This document shows, one piece after another, positions 1 through 7,830 of a stretch of 11,717 nucleotides of DNA; position 1 is the first letter of the stretch; each line of letters opens with the position of its first letter. The position numbers and the translations under genes are program-made. This DNA comes from JBLHGN01 sp047616325 (GTDB taxonomy: Bacteria > Pseudomonadota > Gammaproteobacteria > Pseudomonadales > Cellvibrionaceae). The notes under the pieces are model-generated. The model saw only the letters and a program-made list of their open reading frames with translations. It was not told the DNA's origin and ran no database searches. Where the stretch lies: contig JBLHGN010000102.1 in NCBI GenBank assembly GCA_047616325.1, positions 1 to 11,717 on the forward strand, given 5' to 3'.

Positions 1-133
1 CAGTGATATTGCCACGATACGTACCAACACCCGAACGACACTCTAAGTTGGACTATCTGGGTCTTGTCTTCCGCTTTCAGTTCGAGTCATAGCTCAGCAT
101 CCCACTCTCTAAAAACGCTGACACCCATCATGA

Positions 134-148
134 GTCAAGTGACTTGAC
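134..148. other. 15-bp perfect palindrome
   Basis: GTCAAGT-G-ACTTGAC reads the same on both strands around a central base. It lies upstream of nothing recognisable; the rest of 1-213 holds no supported gene. It could be a protein-binding site or the end of a small repeat, but one copy gives no way to decide. A low-value observation. Confidence 0.3.
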
Positions 149-213
149 CCCTATTTTACAAATAACTCGCCTAAGCCACCAAAAAACTTTGCTACTGGCG
201 AAAAATTTCGAAC

Positions 214-243
214 AAAAAAAAGCCCCCACTATGAGGGGCTTTG
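214..243 (-). terminator. Rho-independent terminator of the anchored-protein gene
   Basis: Read on the minus strand, AAAGCCCC pairs with GGGGCTTT across an 8-nt loop, and the right arm runs directly into an uninterrupted run of T. It starts about 18 nt past the stop codon of the minus-strand gene at 261. GC-rich stem, short loop and U-tract are all present, so this is a textbook intrinsic terminator. Its survival suggests the upstream gene is, or was until recently, transcribed. Confidence 0.85.
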
Positions 244-260
244 ATGTTTGCAATATTAGA

Positions 261-725
261 TTAGGACTTTATGAGTTTACGTCTTCGAAGAAACGCAATA
301 CCAGCAACACCCGTCATCAAGAACACTATGCTGGCAGGTAGCTGAACTTGCGAAATTTCGGTCGCATAAACCGAAATATGAGACAAGTCTTTACCCCATG
401 CCACACTCCACTCACCAAAAGTAGACTGGGCATCAGGCCCGTCAAACAACCAAATTGCAAAACCCGGATCGCTACCGGTTTTCAAGGCAGTAAGAAAAGA
501 ATCATAGCCATTCGAATCGAACGACCAAGTGCCCGATGAACCATTGCTTTCATCTACATTCACGGCTACTCCACTTTGATCACCGCCAACATAATACTTA
601 CCAATCTCTTGATAGCAAGATTCGCCAATAATAAAATTATCCACCTGCGAATTGCTACCACCTTTGACTTCATTCTTGCCCCACGTTCCCCAGCAATCCC
701 TAGAACCGCTTACATTGCCGATCAC
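261..725 (-). CDS. Small exported protein with VPLPA/PEP-CTERM-like anchor, lacking a signal peptide
   Basis: Residues 127-154 form the tripartite C-terminal signal of exosortase substrates: a VQLPA motif, a hydrophobic stretch (SIVFLMTGVAGIAFL) and a basic tail starting RRRK. The rest is rich in Gly, Ser, Asn and Asp with two cysteines (DCWGTW; CYQEIG), as in many small PEP-CTERM proteins of unknown role. Such proteins are exported by Sec, then cut and anchored by exosortase. The only start in frame is GTG at 725. The frame is open a little further, to a TAA at 768-770, and this extension reads RSAANASDG, which resembles the end of a signal peptide with an A-x-A cleavage site. The hydrophobic core that should precede it is missing in all three frames. 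The gene is therefore probably 5'-truncated and unable to enter the Sec pathway. The family is well supported; whether it is expressed is not. Confidence 0.6.
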   Translation of the reverse strand: MIGNVSGSRDCWGTWGKNEVKGGSNSQVDNFIIGESCYQEIGKYYVGGDQSGVAVNVDESNGSSGTWSFDSNGYDSFLTALKTGSDPGFAIWLFDGPDAQSTFGEWSVAWGKDLSHISVYATEISQVQLPASIVFLMTGVAGIAFLRRRKLIKS

Positions 726-767
726 ATCGCTAACACTTATCCCGTCACTTGCGTTAGCCGCACTCCT

Positions 768-1347
768 TTAAAAATTTACACACACTAACTCGGCCTATTC
801 GATCCTCGGACGCTCGAGTAATTCACGCAAAATATGTGCCTAGCAAAAAAAACGTTATTGATTAAGCAGATGAAGCCACACAAATAACTATCGTGCCACG
901 CCGACAAAAAACATGTTGAATATTTCGACAATTTTCCTCGGCACTGACAGCCATGCCGAATGATAACGCAAGCAATTAAATCGATCCGTCGCCTGACCAT
1001 ACTTCCCCCTACACTTCGGACAACAGATAAACCTGCATCAGGTCGTAAGCCCTAATAGATAGCCCAATCGCAAATCATGGTAATGGGGGCCACCAATTAC
1101 GTTTACATATGTGCGCGCCTCATCACCTCGTACGCCAACAAACACAACAGAGAATGTTTAGGTGTTTATCAATCAAACAGCTCTACTCTCCAGAGCGTGT
1201 CAGCGAGGGCAACATAGCTCAGCTTACGTAAACCCACAAAAACGTTTCGCCTTATTTTCACTCAGTACAAAACTCACCACACCTCAAACCTACTCGACTA
1301 ACTTCGCTCGTAAAACCTCAACTCGTAGACCAATACATTATTCACAT
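768..1347. other. Intergenic stretch with nothing recognisable
   Basis: Only short open frames without ribosome binding sites, without recognisable motifs and with cysteine-rich or Ser/Thr-rich random-looking translations occur here. I looked on both strands for a lost signal peptide for the gene ending at 261, for tRNA-like cloverleaves and for integron attC sites, and found none. It may be decayed coding sequence. Confidence 0.5.
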
Positions 1348-1389
1348 TGCCAACTGCCAACTGCCAACTGCCAACTGCCAACTGCCAAC
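1348..1389. repeat. Six tandem copies of the heptamer TGCCAAC
   Basis: Six exact, uninterrupted copies of the 7-bp unit TGCCAAC fill these 42 bases; the next bases break the pattern. Heptamer short tandem repeats of this kind are known from cyanobacteria and some other bacteria, where they vary in copy number by replication slippage. No supported gene contains this one: the plus-strand frame through it translates only to a low-complexity QLPTANC repeat without a ribosome binding site. Confidence 0.9.
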
Positions 1390-1394
1390 CATAA

Positions 1395-1690
1395 TTTAAA
1401 TTGAGCATCTAAAAAAACAAGAAATAAAAATAATATTTATAAAATATAAAAGAAAAAAGATAAAAGATAAAAAAACATAAATTTAATACATTTACACAGA
1501 AAAAACATTTACTCTTCACCTCGCCGAAAACTTCACTCAACTTAACGATTAACACTTTATTAATAATTAAAAATAGGCATAACCAGCCATCAAGCAACCG
1601 TACATAAGTGGTCATTCGAAACGCGTTTAATTTGCTATACCCAATAGATAAAACCTAAATACTTAACCTGCACATTTAACACAGAGCGAA
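1395..1690. other. A-rich, T-poor intergenic tract
   Basis: From about 1395 to 1500 the plus strand is almost all A with scattered T and very little G or C, including short AAGATA-type near-repeats. It could act as a curved or easily melted region, but no origin motifs (DnaA boxes) or promoters can be assigned with confidence. No gene is supported up to 1690. Confidence 0.5.
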
Positions 1691-1694
1691 AAAT

Positions 1695-2112
1695 CATAAA
1701 AAAACAACTACACTTACAGTTTCTGCATGCACAATATTTTTTGCAGTGTTTAGTCATTTTTCTTCAGCCGGCCACACAGAAATAAAAGTTATTTACAACG
1801 GTAATCAAAGTGCACGACCAATTTGCACGGCAATTGTGTTGGACAAAGTCCAGCAGTTTGAAAAGAGCCCTGAATACAAACAAAACAAGTTTAACCGACA
1901 GAAAAGTTCATACGCGTTTTGCGTGCAACAAACAGGATTTACTCACCTTCGCACTTGAGATGGGGGCAGGAGATTCCACTATATTTTTAGCCAAAAAATT
2001 TGGCAAAACCCATAGCCAAATGAATGTCGTCAGTAATAAAAAAATTCACTGCATCCCCTTGGAAAATGGCGCCTCAGATGGCGTCATTTTGCTAACCAAC
2101 ATCGCACTTTAG
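1695..2112 (+). pseudogene. Frameshifted small secreted protein, unrecognised family
   Basis: The frame from about 1698 starts KKTTTL, then a hydrophobic stretch (TVSACTIFFAVFSHFSSAG) typical of a Sec signal peptide, then TEIKVIYNG and a Cys-containing segment (ICTAIVLDKVQQFEK), and stops at 1957-1959. The downstream part (FACNKQDLLTFALEMGAGD, to LTNIAL at 2112) is in the next frame, open across the same interval. Joining the two near 1890-1925 gives one secreted protein of about 135 residues with several cysteines. No ATG stands before KKTTTL (the codon is CAT), so the start also appears lost. The Cys-x-x-Q-D-L-L-x-F-A pattern vaguely recalls small periplasmic DUF3718-type proteins, but I would not assign it. 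One frameshift and one lost start argue for decay; two overlapping small genes is the alternative. Confidence 0.4.
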
Positions 2113-2342
2113 TCCTCCAGCAATTCCGCACCGGCAAGGTGCAATTGTCCTGTCGGCATGGTATTTTAGAGAGCTGGCTTTCCTCGACTCACCCCAATTA
2201 AAGCATTTTGGACCAGTAAACCTGGAAATTCCCCTATATTGAAAGGCTGGCATGAGTCTTGAGTGGTTTTAGAGTGAAGTGAGAAAGCTCCGCAAAATTA
2301 CAACTAAAACGGCCCTGCCCCCATCATATAAGACTAAATACT

Positions 2343-3662
2343 ATGACCGATAAAACTACGGATCCAAGCATTGCAGAAAAAACAGCTTCTATCGTTCTAC
2401 CAAACGGAACATTCCAGCTGCCAATTTACACCGGTTCTGAGGGTGAGAAAGCCATAGATATCAGCAAACTGCGTGGTGAAACGGGGTATACCACACTGGA
2501 CCAGGGCTACGGCAATACCGCCAGCTGCAAAAGCGCCATTACCTTTATCGATGGAGACAAGGGCATACTTCGCTACCGAGGCATACCCATAGAAGAATTT
2601 GAAAATCGTCCGAACTTTGTCACCGTTGCTTGGCTATTGATATTTGGCGATCTGCCCACTAGCGAGGAATATGCGCGATTTAGTCAGGAACTTATCGAAC
2701 ACGCCCACATCGATGAGCGCATGAAGAGTCACTTCGATAGCTTCCCCCGCCGCGCCGCCCCCATGGCCACGCTTTCGGCAATGATCAACACTCTCTCGTG
2801 TTTTCATCCCGAATATTATGAGCTAGACGACCCAGCTACCTTCGAACGCGCAGCCGCGCAGCTTATCAGCAAAATTCGTACACTCGCGGCTTTTGGCTAT
2901 CGCCGCACAATGGGCTTACCCTACATTTACCCAGACAAAAAACTGCCCTACGCCCCGAATTTTTTACACATGATGTTTTCCGACCCGTATGACCAATATT
3001 TATGCCGCGAAGAAGTAGCCGACGCTCTCAGCCTTTTTCTGATACTGCATGCCGACCACGAACAAAACTGCAGCACATCTACGGTGCGCATGGTAGGTTC
3101 AAGTGGTGCCAACCTGTATGCATCCTGCTCGTCTGGAGTCAATGCCTTGTGGGGCCCTCTGCACGGCGGGGCAAACGTGGCTGTTATCGAAATGCTAGAA
3201 CAAATACACTCGGGGGGTATGACACCCGAAGCCTACCTGGAAAAAGCGAAAGACCCAACAAGTAAGGTAAAACTGATGGGGTTTGGCCATCGCGTATACA
3301 AAAACTTTGACCCGCGCGCAAAAATATTACAAAAAATATGTGACCGCATGCTAAAGGGGCTCAATATAAATGACCCTCTGCTGGATATTGCTCGCAAACT
3401 AGAAGAAGTGGCTTTAACAGACCCCTACTTTGTTGAACGCCAACTCTACCCCAATGTAGATTTTTACAGCGGAATTATTTTGCGGGCTATGGGTATTCCC
3501 ACGAGCATGTTTACCGTTATATTTTCAATCGGACGACTGGCCGGCTGGATAGCGCACTGGCGCGAACAGCACCAAATGGCTGGTGCAAAAATATCACGGC
3601 CCCGCCAGCTATATACCGGACGCACAGCAACAAATTTTGACACGCTGCTAACCGACCACTAA
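2343..3662 (+). CDS. gltA: Citrate synthase (type II, hexameric-type)
   Basis: Condenses acetyl-CoA and oxaloacetate to citrate, the entry step of the TCA cycle, in the cytoplasm. At 439 residues it is slightly longer than E. coli GltA (427). The catalytic triad is intact: His274 in GPLHGGAN, His316 in the signature GFGHRVYKNFDPRAK, and Asp373 in NVDFYSG, equivalent to E. coli His264, His305 and Asp362. The ILHADHEQNCSTSTVR segment and the C-terminal KISRPRQLYTG are also typical of the family. The N-terminal beta domain (about residues 15-60) present in Gram-negative NADH-sensitive enzymes is there. The ATG at 2343 has a weak ribosome binding site, but no other start would keep this N-terminus. 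It has no frame defect, in sharp contrast to the genes downstream, and stands alone: 294 bp separate it from the frd cluster. Confidence 0.96.
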   Translation: MTDKTTDPSIAEKTASIVLPNGTFQLPIYTGSEGEKAIDISKLRGETGYTTLDQGYGNTASCKSAITFIDGDKGILRYRGIPIEEFENRPNFVTVAWLLIFGDLPTSEEYARFSQELIEHAHIDERMKSHFDSFPRRAAPMATLSAMINTLSCFHPEYYELDDPATFERAAAQLISKIRTLAAFGYRRTMGLPYIYPDKKLPYAPNFLHMMFSDPYDQYLCREEVADALSLFLILHADHEQNCSTSTVRMVGSSGANLYASCSSGVNALWGPLHGGANVAVIEMLEQIHSGGMTPEAYLEKAKDPTSKVKLMGFGHRVYKNFDPRAKILQKICDRMLKGLNINDPLLDIARKLEEVALTDPYFVERQLYPNVDFYSGIILRAMGIPTSMFTVIFSIGRLAGWIAHWREQHQMAGAKISRPRQLYTGRTATNFDTLLTDH

Positions 3663-3681
3663 CTCCGCCTTCTTCGAGATG

Positions 3682-3710
3682 CGCCCCTTTGATTTTTATT
3701 CGTAGGGGCG
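3682..3710 (+). terminator. Hairpin after gltA, possible terminator
   Basis: CGCCCCT (3682-3688) pairs perfectly with AGGGGCG (3704-3710) across a 15-nt T-rich loop, 20 nt past the gltA stop. Only TTTC follows, so the U-tract is poor. It may be a weak terminator or a 3'-end stabilising hairpin for the gltA transcript. Confidence 0.5.
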
Positions 3711-3808
3711 TTTCAACGCGCCACAAAATAAACACACAATGTATCTCAGCGCGATCTCGTCTCACGACTATTCGTAACCCTCTACCCCAGTTAACTCCCT
3801 TTTGTTTT

Positions 3809-3824
3809 CTTGATTTGTTTCAAG
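3809..3824 (+). promoter_or_regulatory. FNR/Anr-like box upstream of frdCAB
   Basis: CTTGATTTGTTTCAAG is a perfect 5+5 inverted repeat, and 3810-3823 matches the FNR consensus TTGAT-N4-ATCAA with one mismatch (TTCAA). A TAAAGT at 3845-3850 is spaced so that, if it were the -10 hexamer, the box would centre near -41.5, the class II activator position. Fumarate reductase genes are classic targets of FNR-type oxygen-sensing activators. The match and context are seen; binding and the start site are inferred. The box has outlived the function of the genes it would control. Confidence 0.6.
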
Positions 3825-3956
3825 TACGCGACGCCACCCTGAGGTAAAGTAAAGCCTTCACAGAGTGAGCACTGCACATTACCCTAGAAATAAGCGCCAC
3901 ATCACCCAACTACACCTAGTGTTTGCACACAACAATCACTGCGATCGGGGAATTTC

Positions 3957-4673
3957 ATGACAGCAAAACTCAACCGCTGGCCCGCGTGGCTGGATATGAC
4001 ACAGGGCCTTTCCGGCCTGGCACTGATGTTATTTACGTGGGCCCACATGCTATTCGTATCCAGCATTCTGCTGGGCAAAGATGCCATGTATTGGGTGGCG
4101 CGAATGTTCGAAGGCGAGCCCTTATTTGGCTAGCCTTACCCCTTTTTGGTGAGTTTGACGGCCTTTGCCATATTGACCCTGCTTATGGTTCACGCGCTGT
4201 TAGCTCTACGAAAATTTCCCGCTGACTATCGCGAATACCGTAAGTTTTCTACCCACATGATGAGTTTTAAACACGGCGATACAACACTCTGGTTTTTTCA
4301 GGTAATTGCCGGTTTTGCATTTTTTTTCTCGCTACAATTCACCTGCATCAACTGATATCTCACCCCGCCGACATTGGCCCCTATGCCTCTTCCGACCGGA
4401 TATGGAGCGGTCGTATGTGGCCACTGTATTTGATTTTATTGTTTGTGGTTGAGATTCACGGGTATTGGCATCTACCGATTGGTCGTTAAACGAGGTTTAT
4501 TTCTCGGCAAAAACCCAAAACGAAATCGTCACCGCCTGCACACCATCAAGTGGATTATCACCGCATTTTTTCTGATTCTCGGCGTGGCCACCCTCGCCGC
4601 CTACATGAAAATAGGTGACGAACATGCCGACAAAGTCGGCGAGCGCTATACCCCCAAACCCATTAAGCGATAA
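3957..4673 (+). pseudogene. frdC: Fumarate reductase dihaem cytochrome b subunit, broken
   Basis: This was the membrane anchor of a Wolinella-type quinol:fumarate reductase, carrying two b haems and the quinol site. It opens MTAKLNRWPAWLDMTQG and is stopped by TAG at 4131-4133, in a place (LFG-x-PYPF) where homologues carry Lys. The same frame then continues to a T8 run (4320-4327), where one base appears lost; the next segment continues to EIHG, where two bases are missing near 4460 and GIGIYRLVVK resumes in the first frame, ending at 4673. After correcting these, the candidate haem ligands are His30, His79, His129 and His168. Their spacing (49, 50, 39) equals that of Wolinella His44, His93, His143 and His182 as I recall it, and Glu166 matches the proton-pathway Glu180. 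About 239 codons against 256 in Wolinella. Family assignment is firm; no functional product is possible. Confidence 0.93.
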
Positions 4674-4687
4674 AGTAGGAAGAGGCC

Positions 4688-6544
4688 ATGCAGATAATTC
4701 AGACAGACGCCTTAGTGATTGGTGGTGGACTTGCGGGCCTGCGCGCCGCCATTGGCGTAAGGCGACGCGGCAAGGATGTTATCGTGCTGAGCTTAGTGCC
4801 GCCCAAACGCTCTCATTCGGCGGCGGCCCAAGGTGGCATGCAGGCGAGCCTCGCCAACAGCACCAAAGGCCGAGGCGACAACGAAGACGTTCATTTTTTT
4901 GATACCGTGCGCGGCAGTGATTGGGGCGCAGACCAAGACGTTGTGCGCATGTTCGTTAACACCGCACCCAAGGCCGTGCACGAATTGGCCGCCTGGGGCG
5001 TACCCTGGGACCGCGTGCAACGCGGCGACCGACAAAGTGTCATCGACGGCAAGCAGGTGACTATCAACGATGGCGACGAGGCCCACGGCTTAATGACCGT
5101 GCGCAACTTTGGCGGCACGCAAAAATGGCGTACTTGCTATGTATCCGATGGCACCGGCCACGCTATGCTCTATACCATGAGCAACCAAGCCATCGCCGAA
5201 GATATCCCTGTTCACGAGCGCATGGAGGCCATGTCGCTCATCCACGACGGTGAGCGCTGTTACGGTGCGATTGTGGGTAGCCTCATTACCGGTGAGTTAA
5301 TCGCCTATGTCGCTAAGTCCACCTGCATTGCCACTGGAGGCTTTGGCCGCATCTATCGTAATACTATACCAATGCCGTAATTAACGAAGGTATGGGCGCC
5401 GCGATTGTTCTGGAAACCGGCGTGGCCTCTCTAAGCAATATGGAAGCCGTTCAGCTTCACCCCACAGGAATATTCCAAGCGGGCATTTTAGTGACCGAGG
5501 GCTGCCGAGGCGACGGGGGTCTATTGCTCGACAAAAACCTGCACCGCTTTATGCCCGACTACGAACCCGAGAAAAAAGAATTTGCCTCGCGCGATGCAAT
5601 ATCACGCTGCATGGAAACGCATATCCGCAAAGGCCAGGGCGCACAGTCTCGCTTTGGGGAACACCTATGGCTGGATATTCGCCTGTTGGGCGAACAGCAC
5701 GTGAACTGCCATCTCAGGGAAGTAAAAGAGATTTGCCGCTACTTTCTCGGTATAGATCCGGTTAAAGAGTTAATTCCTGTACGCCCAGCCCAGCATTACT
5801 CCGTGGGCGGTGTGCGCACAGACCAACACGGTGAATCACCCAACTTGCGCGGCTTATTTGCCGTCGGAGAAGCCGTCTGCGGGGATATGCACGGCTTTAA
5901 TCGCCTGGGAGGCAACTCCGTTGCCGAGACTGTGGTTGCGGGTATGATCGTAGGTGAAACCATGGCCGACTTCGTCGCCAGTGAACGCGGCGATATCACA
6001 TTGTCGAGCGCCCTAATACGCCAGTTTGGCGAGCAGCAGAAAAACGCATTGGCGGCGTTTCAACACAGAAAACACAGCGAAAACCCCTTTCATATTATGC
6101 GAGCCATGCAGGAATGCATGTCGAAAAACGTCGCCATTTTCAGGCAGAAAGACGGTCTTCAAAGCGCACGTGATGAGCTACTAACGTTGCAACAACGCGC
6201 ACACAATATTCGCGTTCATAACTGTGCACCAGGCAGTAACCCCGAACTAGTGGCGGCTTACCGCGTGCAACGTATGCTTAAGCTGGCGCTGTGTACCACC
6301 CAAGGTGCCCTGCAAAGGGAAGAGAGCCGTGGCGCCCACTGCCGGCAAGATTTCCCACTGCGCAATGATCGCGATTGGTTGAGTCGTACCCTGGCCACAT
6401 AGCCTGCGGCGGGCGCAAGTAGATGCGCTCAAAAACCAGCACCCAAATCCCTTTGAATTACAGGAGGCCCTTATGCCCTACGAAGAAAAATTACCCGAGG
6501 GTTTACGCGGTAAAAACCGTCGCATAGAAGGAGAACCCTCATGA
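4688..6544 (+). pseudogene. frdA: Fumarate reductase flavoprotein subunit, broken
   Basis: The catalytic subunit, which reduces fumarate at a covalently bound FAD. A good ribosome binding site (AGGAAGAGG) precedes the ATG at 4688, 14 nt after frdC. The Rossmann motif ALVIGGGLAGLRAA and the FAD-attachment motif HSAAAQGG (His43) are intact. At about 5365 two extra bases (TA within ACTATACC) shift the frame, giving a stop at 5378-5380; translation resumes as NAVINEGMG. Counting without the extra bases, the active-site residues fall at His257 (QLHPTG), Thr269-Glu270 (VTEGCRGDGG), Arg301 (FASRDAISR) and His369 (AQHYSVGG), the Wolinella FrdA numbers as I recall them. HGFNRLGGNS follows. A second stop, TAG at 6400-6402 (a Trp codon in homologues), and another indel near 6418 cut off the tail, which runs in a third frame through MPYEEKLPEG to the TGA at 6542-6544. 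That TGA overlaps the frdB ATG. About 619 codons in total. Confidence 0.95.
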
Positions 6545-7180
6545 GCCGCGAATCTTTAATTCACCTCACTGAAATTAATTCTGATGAAGAAATACAGAGC
6601 TAAAATAGAACGCTCACCTTTTCTATCTTTAGGCATAATCCCGCCGATCCTGCCTGCACACCTAGCATGCAGAATTACACCGTGGAAGAAGCCGACTCTA
6701 TGACGCTGTTCATCGCCCTTAACCTAATACGCGAAGAATAAGACCCAACGCTGCAATTCGATTTTGTTTGCCGCGCCGGCATTGGTGGATGCGCGGCATG
6801 TCGGAGCGCTTAGAAACCTGGATTCATACCCAAGAACAGCAGTCCGACCTGTGCGCCGTGGAACAAACCATGGAACCGGAACTAGCGGAAAAAATATACG
6901 AACTTGAACGCTGTATAGAATGCGACCGCTGCATCGCAGCCTGTGGCACCGCGCAAATGCGCGAAGACTTTATTGGCCCAGTAGGCATTAACCAGGTGGC
7001 TCGATTTAGACTAGACCCCCGCGGCAATAGAAGCGACGCCGACTACTATCACATTATTGGCGACGACAGCGGCGTATTTGGCTGCATGACACTGCAAGGC
7101 TGCGACGACATGTGCCCAAAAGAATTACCCTAGCGCAACAAATTGCCTATATGCGCCGAAAAATGGCCTTTGCACGCTAG
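6541..7180 (+). pseudogene. frdB: Fumarate reductase iron-sulfur subunit, broken with internal deletion
   Basis: The iron-sulfur subunit that wires FrdC haems to the FrdA flavin. Its ATG overlaps the frdA stop (ATGA), implying coupled translation. Stops interrupt it at 6601-6603 (TAA) and 6739-6741 (TAA where homologues have Gln in REEQDP). After FDFVCRAGI the next recognisable residues are WMRGMSERLETW: compared with Wolinella FrdB (from memory), about 48 codons, close to 142 nt, are missing, including three of the four [2Fe-2S] cysteines, and the frame changes. The rest keeps the CIECDRCIAAC cluster motif, here with Asp-Arg where CIECGCC is usual, and GCMTLQGCDDMCP. A one-base loss at 7130 puts the tail (ALAQQIAYMRRKMAFAR) in a third frame, ending at 7178-7180. 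Even with suppressed stops the protein could not hold its [2Fe-2S] cluster. Confidence 0.95.
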
Positions 7181-7197
7181 CGAGCTCCGCGTAAACC

Positions 7198-7229
7198 GTA
7201 GGTCGGAAAAGGCGAAGCCGCCTTCCGAC
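7198..7229 (+). repeat. Single REP-like hairpin with GTAG foot
   Basis: GTAG (7198-7201) precedes an imperfect hairpin: GTCGGAA (7202-7208) pairs with TTCCGAC (7223-7229), and GGCG (7211-7214) with CGCC (7219-7222), with AA bulged and AAGC as loop. A GTAG foot followed by a palindrome with a bulge is the layout of REP elements moved by RAYT transposases. The stem sequence differs from the REPs near 8200-9139, so this belongs to another REP family. It starts 18 nt past the frdB end. Confidence 0.6.
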
Positions 7230-7309
7230 GTGCCCACCTCGGCGTACCCACCCAAACCCACACCAACAACCTACCCCCCCCCAAAAAAATACACACTCAT
7301 AAACAGTCC

Positions 7310-7353
7310 AGTTTTTTAATCAACAAATCAAAGCAAGTTTTTTAAATCAACAA
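7310..7353. repeat. Direct repeat of an AGTTTTTTAA(A)TCAACAA unit
   Basis: The 17-mer at 7310-7326 recurs at 7336-7353 with one additional A. The pair follows a C8-A7 homopolymer block near 7274-7289. It looks like a local slippage or small duplication product with no visible function. Confidence 0.5.
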
Positions 7354-7374
7354 CTCTACCCCCGTTAATCTCCA

Positions 7375-7777
7375 CTATTCACAACCAATATTTTTAATTA
7401 ATGCAGCATCGGCAACAATATCCCAACCAGCACGTCCGTTGGCAGCTCGCTGCGCATACAAATCTATGTGCTGTCGACTCATCAACAACACACAACCAGG
7501 CAGGTAACATTTAAAGTGATCAATAAGCTCGGGAAAAGCCTCGCTCTTTGACGTCCTTTCATACTGGTAAAAAACTCATTCTCATGAGATTTAACCGTAA
7601 CACGCTCCCCCAGCTAGATGGCGACCTTCCTGAAGATCAAATGCTTCATCGGTATTGTTAACTATAACAACGGCGGCAACATCAGTTAAATGATAAGGGG
7701 GCGAAAGACAAATTACTCATCCAAACGTGGCGTCTAATTTCAATCTCCCCAACCTTGGCTTTTTTGAGCGCGCTCAT
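7375..7777 (-). pseudogene. Debris of an unrecognised gene, three frames
   Basis: On the minus strand three consecutive frame segments give protein-like sequence: MSALKKAKVGEIEIRRHVW from 7777, then LTDVAAVVIVNNTDEAFDL, then LGERVTVKSHENEFF, and finally a segment from about 7555 that includes FPELIDHFKCYLPGCVLLM and GRAGWDIVADAALIKNIG before TAG at 7375. No single frame covers the region, so I read it as one gene with at least two or three frameshifts. I cannot name the family. The composition and the lack of stops within each segment support coding origin only moderately, and the segment near 7740-7777 also reads as protein on the plus strand. Confidence 0.35.
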
Positions 7778-7830
7778 GAAAGCTATAATGAATATCCACC
7801 CACGCTGGCGGATATTGCCGAGCAGTTTAG

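Noticed and set aside
84..93. TTCGAGTC resembling a tRNA T-loop
   Set aside because: No matching acceptor stem, anticodon arm or D arm can be built around it.
1160..1347. Integron attC-like site
   Set aside because: No paired core sites (RYYYAAC and GTTRRRY) with the required inner symmetry were found.
1409..1615. 68-residue minus-strand frame rich in Phe, Tyr and Leu
   Set aside because: It is a low-complexity product of the A-rich tract, without a ribosome binding site or a plausible membrane-protein pattern.
2239..2287. TTGAAA as a -35 box of gltA
   Set aside because: No acceptable -10 hexamer lies at 16-18 bp spacing, so no promoter was annotated.
4131..4133. Possible amber readthrough or recoding (TAG as an amino acid) in frdC
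   Set aside because: TAA stops, frameshifts and a large deletion occur in the same operon, and TAG ends the RAYT and metallopeptidase genes normally. Decay explains all of it.
4317..4335. Programmed frameshift at the T8 run in frdC
   Set aside because: Two other frdC lesions and the frdA and frdB lesions would remain; no stimulatory structure is obvious.
4793..5118. Minus-strand frames inside frdA
   Set aside because: They are shadows of the conserved plus-strand flavoprotein sequence.
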